Of a DNA stretch of 64,000 bases, positions 59,649 to 64,000 are shown piece after piece (positions within the stretch are counted from its first letter, which is position 1; every line of letters starts with the position of its first letter). The stretch spans positions 1,116,001-1,180,000 of the forward strand of contig CAXXHN010000002.1 in NCBI GenBank assembly GCA_963663735.2, in the 5' to 3' direction. Position numbers and translations under genes: made by a program. The notes beneath the pieces were generated by a model that was given only the letters and a program-made list of their open reading frames with translations, made no database searches and was not told the DNA's origin. This stretch comes from G963663735 sp963663735. GTDB taxonomy: Bacteria; Acidobacteriota; UBA6911; RPQK01; JAPXNP01.

Positions 59649-62600
59649 ATGAATACCAGCATTTTAAAAACAACGGGTAAATTAACAGCACTGCTGCTCA
59701 TCAGCACTATTTTGCTTGTGGCTGGCATGGGAACCTCTTATGCTGAGACCCAGTCAGTGACACTTCAGTGGCAGCCAAGCCTGTCCAATGGAGTTGTGGG
59801 GTATAACATTTACAGGTCCCAGACTCCAGGTTCAGGATATCAGAAAATTAATTCCCAGCTGATAGCAGGCACCCAGTTCACGGACGAAACCATCCAGCCT
59901 GGTGTGGATTACTACTATGTTTGCCGGGCCGTGACCATTGAAGGCGTTGAAAGCACAAATTCCAACGAGGCCAATTATTTCCTGGAGGACCAGAATGCGG
60001 CCCCGGATGTGGCTAACGACACCGTGCAGACAAATGAGGACAGCTGGGTGGATATCAGCCCGCTCGGTAACGATTATGATCCTGATGGAGATTTCCTGGA
60101 AATAGTTTCGCTGACCCAGCCTTCGCATGGGACAGTGGTAATCAGCAGCGCTTCGGAGATTCGTTACACCCCGAATCCTGATTTCTATGGACAGGACACT
60201 TTTACCTATACCGCTGTTGATCCGGGAGGCCAGGAAGGCACCGGAGAAATCACAGTCCAGGTAGCGGCAGTCAATGATCCACCCCAGGCATCTGATGATT
60301 TAATAGTTACAAATGAGGACACTGCAGCCGAACTGAACCTTCTTGCCAATGACATTGACCCGGATGAAGATACACTAACGTTGACCCTTGTGCAGAATCC
60401 GGCTAACGGCAATGTGGAAATACTTTCAGGAGGTTCTTGCAGATATAGCCCGTCCCCCGACTTTTCAGGCACTGACCTCTTTACCTACCGGATTTCAGAC
60501 AGCAGCGCCTCCAGCACCGCGACAGTCAGTGTCACAGTTACAGCGGTGAATGACAGGCCGGTAGCTGTCAATGATTCATTTACAACCACTGCTGGCAATG
60601 TTGCTTCATTCAGCATCCTTGCTAATGACAGTGATCCTGAAGGGGATGCGCTGACCCTGGCTATTCTCACCCAGCCGGCCCATGGCACGGCCTCTATCCA
60701 GGGGAATGGTTTAGTTCTTTATTCTCCCCAGCCTGGATTCAGCGGTTCCGACGGTTTTACCTATTCAATTACTGACAGTGGAGGAGAAAGTGATTCAGCC
60801 ACTGTATCTGTGACAGTTGCCCCCAACGCAGTGGTGTTTAGCGCTGTAGCTGACTCACTGGGTGTCAATGAGGACTCATGGATTACCCTCAACGTCCTGA
60901 ACAATGATCAAAACCCCGACAATCTAAGCCTCAACCTGGAACTGCAGTCACTTCCGTTGCATGGACAGGCCCAGCTGAGCCAGAATGGCGAACTGTTATA
61001 CACCCCCAACTCAGATTTTTACGGAACCGATAATTTAACCTATTCCCTGACCGACATGGACGGGAACACATCCATTGCTTCGGTCAGTATTTCAGTCAGT
61101 CCAGTCAATGATCCTCCCCTGGCAATGAACGATTCAGCTTCAACCTCTGAAGATGAACCTGTAACCATCCAGCTCCTGGGAAATGACACAGATATTGATA
61201 GTGAAACGCTGTCAACATCACTGCGATCAGCCCCGCAGAATGGAATCGTAACGGTGTTACTGGACGGTAACGCCATTTATTCACCCAACAAAAACTTTTT
61301 TGGCAATGATTCTTTCAATTATGAATTATCAGACGGTATAAATGTGGCATCCGCCGAGGTACAGGTCAGCATCAGTCCGGTTAATGATCCACCTGAGGCG
61401 ATGGATGATTCAGCTCTCGCCGCTATTGGAGAAACAATCAGAATCAACCTGCTTGCCAATGACTCTGACCCGGAAGGGGACGAGATTTCAACCTCTCTCA
61501 TCCAGGCTCCCATACATGGGACGGTGGTTGTACAGACCGACGGGCAGGCTGTTTATACGCCGACCTCCGATTATTCAGGTGCTGACTCTTTTACCTACAG
61601 GGCGGAAGATACTTCAGAAGCAGCTACATCGGCAACGGTAAGGATTGAAGTATCCGGAGCCAATCGTCCTCCGGTTGCTGTTGATGACTCCGTTTCAGTC
61701 GACAGAAAATCACAGGTAGTATTTAATCTGCTTGCCAATGACAGTGATCCTGACGGGGATGCACTGGAACTTGTGGAAATATCTGCTCCTGCCAGTGGGA
61801 CAGCTTCCATAGTAAGTATCACCGGCGATATTGAATATAAGCCGGAAGTATGGTTCAAAGGAACCGACACCTTCACTTATGTAGTTTCCGACGGTGAGAA
61901 GGAAGTGATGGGAACAGTCAGTGTATCGGTTATTTCCAAGCCGTCTGTCCGGAGGTTCAGCTTCCCCTTGAACATTTCTGGTGCGAAGGACAGGCTCCAG
62001 AACACATTTGTCGGGGTGGGAGTCGTTAATCCCAACAAAAACGAAGAAAACGTGGCATTTGTCGGGTTTGACGAAACCGGAACAACCAGGGACGTGATAC
62101 AGCTAAGCAGCAAGCTTCCTCCCCAGGGACAGATAGCAATCATGACCAGTGAGCTGGGAGAAACTGATGAAACCGTGGCCCAGTTGACAGTGGAAGGGGA
62201 GTCGGGTGATATCCAGGGTTTCTTCATGGTAGGCGACGCAAACACCAACCGCCTTGATGGTGTGGGTGGAGTCCAGATCCCCGGCAGGCTCCTGTATTTC
62301 CCGGTCGCCCTGGAAAACGATAATGCTGATACCCTTCTCTACCTAATCAACCAGGATTCTGCCAGAACCGCACTCACTTCGGCTTCACTTTATAATCGAA
62401 ATGGAGAAATGTTGTCTGCCAAGGAAATGCAGATTACACCGAATGGATCTATTTCAGGTTCTGTCTCGGATCTTTTCGGAGATGATACCGTGGTTGAAGA
62501 CGGTTATATCAAGATCTCCTCATCTACCTATATGAGCGGGTACGAAATTGTTATAACCGATCAATCAATCTATGCTCTTTCGGCCAGGAGCACCAAGCAG

Positions 62601-63347
62601 ACCGGCAGGCTTTATACCCCGCATTTCATTGCCGGGGAAGGTAACAATTCGGAAATCAGGATCCTCAGTACTGGTACCGCGGCTGTCAAAGGAGTGATTA
62701 CACTGATGAATGACCAGGGGCAGACAATGGTTTCGAACCGTATCAACATAGAGCCAGCGATCCTTTTATCCCTGGATCTTAACAGCCTGCTCAAGGAAAA
62801 ATATGACATCAACGCCGGGCTGCTTACCGGTTCAATACTGATTGAACTGGACGAAGGGGCTGATATTCTGGGAACTATCACCATGCGCACGGCTGAGGAT
62901 GAAGCAGTGACAGCAATGCCCCTGACCAGTGAAGGATTGCTGGATTTTGTATTTCCCCAGGTTGCGCAGAGTTCTGACGGATCCATTTTTATGGGATTTT
63001 CCATCCTGAATCCCGGAAACCAGACAGCAAATGCCACCCTTTCGGTTTTTAACAATTCCGGGGTACTGACAGCCGAAAAACAAATTTCCCTGCCTCCCCT
63101 GCACCGGCTGACTGATTTGCTCAGCGGAGACCTGCTGTTTGGTTCAGGATTCAGCCAGATGGGAGGGCACATCAAGCTGGTCTCGGACCATCCTCTGGTA
63201 TCGGTTTCCATTTATGGAGACTACCAGGGAAGGTATCTTTCCACGGTTGAAGGCCAGTTGGGAGAAGTTGAAACAGCCGCAGCCACAGCTGAACTGGAGA
63301 GATCCCTGGCTGAAATGGAAGCAGAGATGACCGCTGAAGTGGAGTAA
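59649..63347 (+). CDS. Large surface protein with FN3 domain and seven tandem-95 (cadherin-like) repeats
   Basis: A 1232-residue exported protein. A signal peptide (LTALLLISTILLVAGMGTSYA) is followed by a fibronectin type III domain at about 35-120 (VTLQWQPSLSNGVVGYNIYR). Seven repeats of about 90 residues follow to about 775, each with NEDS, LANDSDPEGD, GTVV-type and TFTYTAVD-like words and VNDPP linkers. This is the tandem-95/VCBS-like calcium-binding pattern. About 450 residues of unassigned beta-rich sequence (RRFSFPLNISGAKDRLQNTF onward) end in a Glu/Ala-rich coil. There is no PEP-CTERM, membrane anchor or other sorting signal at the C-terminus. AGGA precedes the ATG. Probably an adhesin or matrix protein. 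Confidence 0.85.
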   Translation: MNTSILKTTGKLTALLLISTILLVAGMGTSYAETQSVTLQWQPSLSNGVVGYNIYRSQTPGSGYQKINSQLIAGTQFTDETIQPGVDYYYVCRAVTIEGVESTNSNEANYFLEDQNAAPDVANDTVQTNEDSWVDISPLGNDYDPDGDFLEIVSLTQPSHGTVVISSASEIRYTPNPDFYGQDTFTYTAVDPGGQEGTGEITVQVAAVNDPPQASDDLIVTNEDTAAELNLLANDIDPDEDTLTLTLVQNPANGNVEILSGGSCRYSPSPDFSGTDLFTYRISDSSASSTATVSVTVTAVNDRPVAVNDSFTTTAGNVASFSILANDSDPEGDALTLAILTQPAHGTASIQGNGLVLYSPQPGFSGSDGFTYSITDSGGESDSATVSVTVAPNAVVFSAVADSLGVNEDSWITLNVLNNDQNPDNLSLNLELQSLPLHGQAQLSQNGELLYTPNSDFYGTDNLTYSLTDMDGNTSIASVSISVSPVNDPPLAMNDSASTSEDEPVTIQLLGNDTDIDSETLSTSLRSAPQNGIVTVLLDGNAIYSPNKNFFGNDSFNYELSDGINVASAEVQVSISPVNDPPEAMDDSALAAIGETIRINLLANDSDPEGDEISTSLIQAPIHGTVVVQTDGQAVYTPTSDYSGADSFTYRAEDTSEAATSATVRIEVSGANRPPVAVDDSVSVDRKSQVVFNLLANDSDPDGDALELVEISAPASGTASIVSITGDIEYKPEVWFKGTDTFTYVVSDGEKEVMGTVSVSVISKPSVRRFSFPLNISGAKDRLQNTFVGVGVVNPNKNEENVAFVGFDETGTTRDVIQLSSKLPPQGQIAIMTSELGETDETVAQLTVEGESGDIQGFFMVGDANTNRLDGVGGVQIPGRLLYFPVALENDNADTLLYLINQDSARTALTSASLYNRNGEMLSAKEMQITPNGSISGSVSDLFGDDTVVEDGYIKISSSTYMSGYEIVITDQSIYALSARSTKQTGRLYTPHFIAGEGNNSEIRILSTGTAAVKGVITLMNDQGQTMVSNRINIEPAILLSLDLNSLLKEKYDINAGLLTGSILIELDEGADILGTITMRTAEDEAVTAMPLTSEGLLDFVFPQVAQSSDGSIFMGFSILNPGNQTANATLSVFNNSGVLTAEKQISLPPLHRLTDLLSGDLLFGSGFSQMGGHIKLVSDHPLVSVSIYGDYQGRYLSTVEGQLGEVETAAATAELERSLAEMEAEMTAEVE

Positions 63348-63711
63348 CTGCCGGCACATGTCGGCAAGGGGATTCAGAGATTCAAAATCGGCGAGTGTCT
63401 GGAGCTGGGTCAAAGGTTGTAGCTGGAGCATCCTGCTCCAGTAAACCAAATCCTGATCAATGCCAAACACCCGCCTCCTGCGGGAAATTCTAAATTAAAA
63501 ATGCGAAATCCCGCTGCATCAAGGCCTCCACAAATGCCGGTCAGGAGACCGGCTTTCCCCAAAAGACCGTTATTCTGGTCTAATTGAGGGTAGATGAAGC
63601 TTGATCTTTGAGGTTTGAACCTCCCGCTAATAATGTATCTTTTAACAGGGTCTCCTCCGACCTTAACTTTCCCCTGTTTTTACTTTTCCAATTATGATAA
63701 TCTGCCTTGCT
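63348..63711. repeat. Repeat-rich spacer before the permease gene
   Basis: About 364 bases without a gene. Modules are the hairpin CTGGAGCA-TCC-TGCTCCAG at 63423-63441, a heptamer array at 63486-63513 (AATTCTA AATTAAA AATGCGA AATCCCG), and hairpin family A at 63536-63553. The permease promoter should lie in the last 150 bases; no clear box was picked out. Confidence 0.75.
63536..63553 (+). repeat. Hairpin module A, copy 2
   Basis: GCCGGTC-AGGA-GACCGGC, preceded by AAT and followed by TTTCCC. Compared with 50972-50989 one stem pair differs in a compensatory way and the AGGA loop is unchanged. Confidence 0.85.
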
Positions 63712-64000
63712 ATGTCAGATAATACAGGACCATCATTACAACGAAAACTCGGTGTTTTTAACGCTACAACCATTAACATGTCCAATATGGTTGGTATTGG
63801 ACCATTCATTACCATTCCAATTATCCTCAGCACTCTTGGCGGACCACACTCCTATCTTGCCTGGTTGGTCGGGGTACTGATCGCCCTGGCAGACGGACTG
63901 GTAGTTGCTGAACTCGGGGCAGCCATTCCGGCATCGGGAGGCTCGTATGCTTTCATACGGGAAGGATTCGGGCCAAAAACCTGGGGAAGGATGCTGGCGT
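63712..64000 (+). CDS. APC-family amino acid permease, N-terminal part (runs off window)
   Basis: The first 96 codons of a gene cut by the window edge. The product begins MSDNTGPSLQRKLGVFNATT, then NMSNMVGIGPFITIPIILST, the first helix with the unwound glycine-rich GIG of APC transporters. VAELGAAIPASGGSYAFIRE follows, the family's second signature. It should import an amino acid or amine by proton or sodium symport. Substrate cannot be told. Unrelated to the polysaccharide locus. Confidence 0.9.
   Translation, partial: MSDNTGPSLQRKLGVFNATTINMSNMVGIGPFITIPIILSTLGGPHSYLAWLVGVLIALADGLVVAELGAAIPASGGSYAFIREGFGPKTWGRMLA

Noticed and set aside
61342..61641. Arginine/proline-rich frame inside the tandem-95 gene
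   Set aside because: An out-of-frame reading of repeated coding sequence; no start signal or conservation cue.

Overview
The window comes from a Gram-negative bacterium of moderate GC content that carries an exosortase/PEP-CTERM system. The evidence is a short exosortase with an intact Cys/Arg/His triad, a VPEP-type surface protein, and the PrsK/PrsR two-component pair. Split transhydrogenase genes, a DUF1080 lipoprotein and Tat-exported hydrolases fit an Acidobacteriota-like or related heterotroph, but I cannot fix the phylum. No tRNA, rRNA or CRISPR array was seen.

Layout. 0-11.3 kb is core and catabolic: a DUF1080 lipoprotein, the three-gene transhydrogenase pntAA-pntAB-pntB, a Tat-exported amidohydrolase, a Tat/lipoprotein TIM-barrel isomerase-like protein, an 880-residue M14 metallopeptidase, and a pyruvate kinase gene broken by one missing base. 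11.3-13.2 kb holds a decayed four-helix-bundle (S23/IVS type) gene, a -24/-12 promoter and the PEP-CTERM protein with a strong terminator. 13.2-57.6 kb is a large surface-polysaccharide locus: prsR and prsK, two flippases, an O-antigen ligase/polymerase, five glycosyltransferases, a lipid-linked sugar transferase with a degenerate GGDEF-like N-terminus, two separate WbpB/WbpD/WbpE-like sets for a diacetamido sugar, four carbohydrate deacetylases, three FemAB-like transferases, an asparagine-synthase-like enzyme without its glutaminase cysteine, and a carbamoyltransferase cassette (SxtJ, DUF5989, NodU-type transferase, SGNH hydrolase). 58.3-63.3 kb has the exosortase and a 1232-residue protein with seven tandem-95 (cadherin-like) repeats. 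The window ends inside an APC-family permease.

How they work together (inference): PrsK senses an unknown signal and phosphorylates PrsR, a sigma-54 activator. PrsR would switch on the PEP-CTERM gene through the GG-N10-GC promoter 205 bases upstream. The locus builds and decorates a polysaccharide, and the exosortase would process the PEP-CTERM protein at the membrane.

The most unusual content is between the genes. About twenty spacers carry short arrays with a strict seven-base period, roughly (AATYNNN)n. Next to them lie GC-rich palindromic modules that recur in both orientations, and three hairpin families show compensatory base changes between copies. An IS110/IS1111-type element with a probable bridge RNA sits inside one such composite repeat. 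Another repeat-like element supplies both stop codons of a convergent gene pair.
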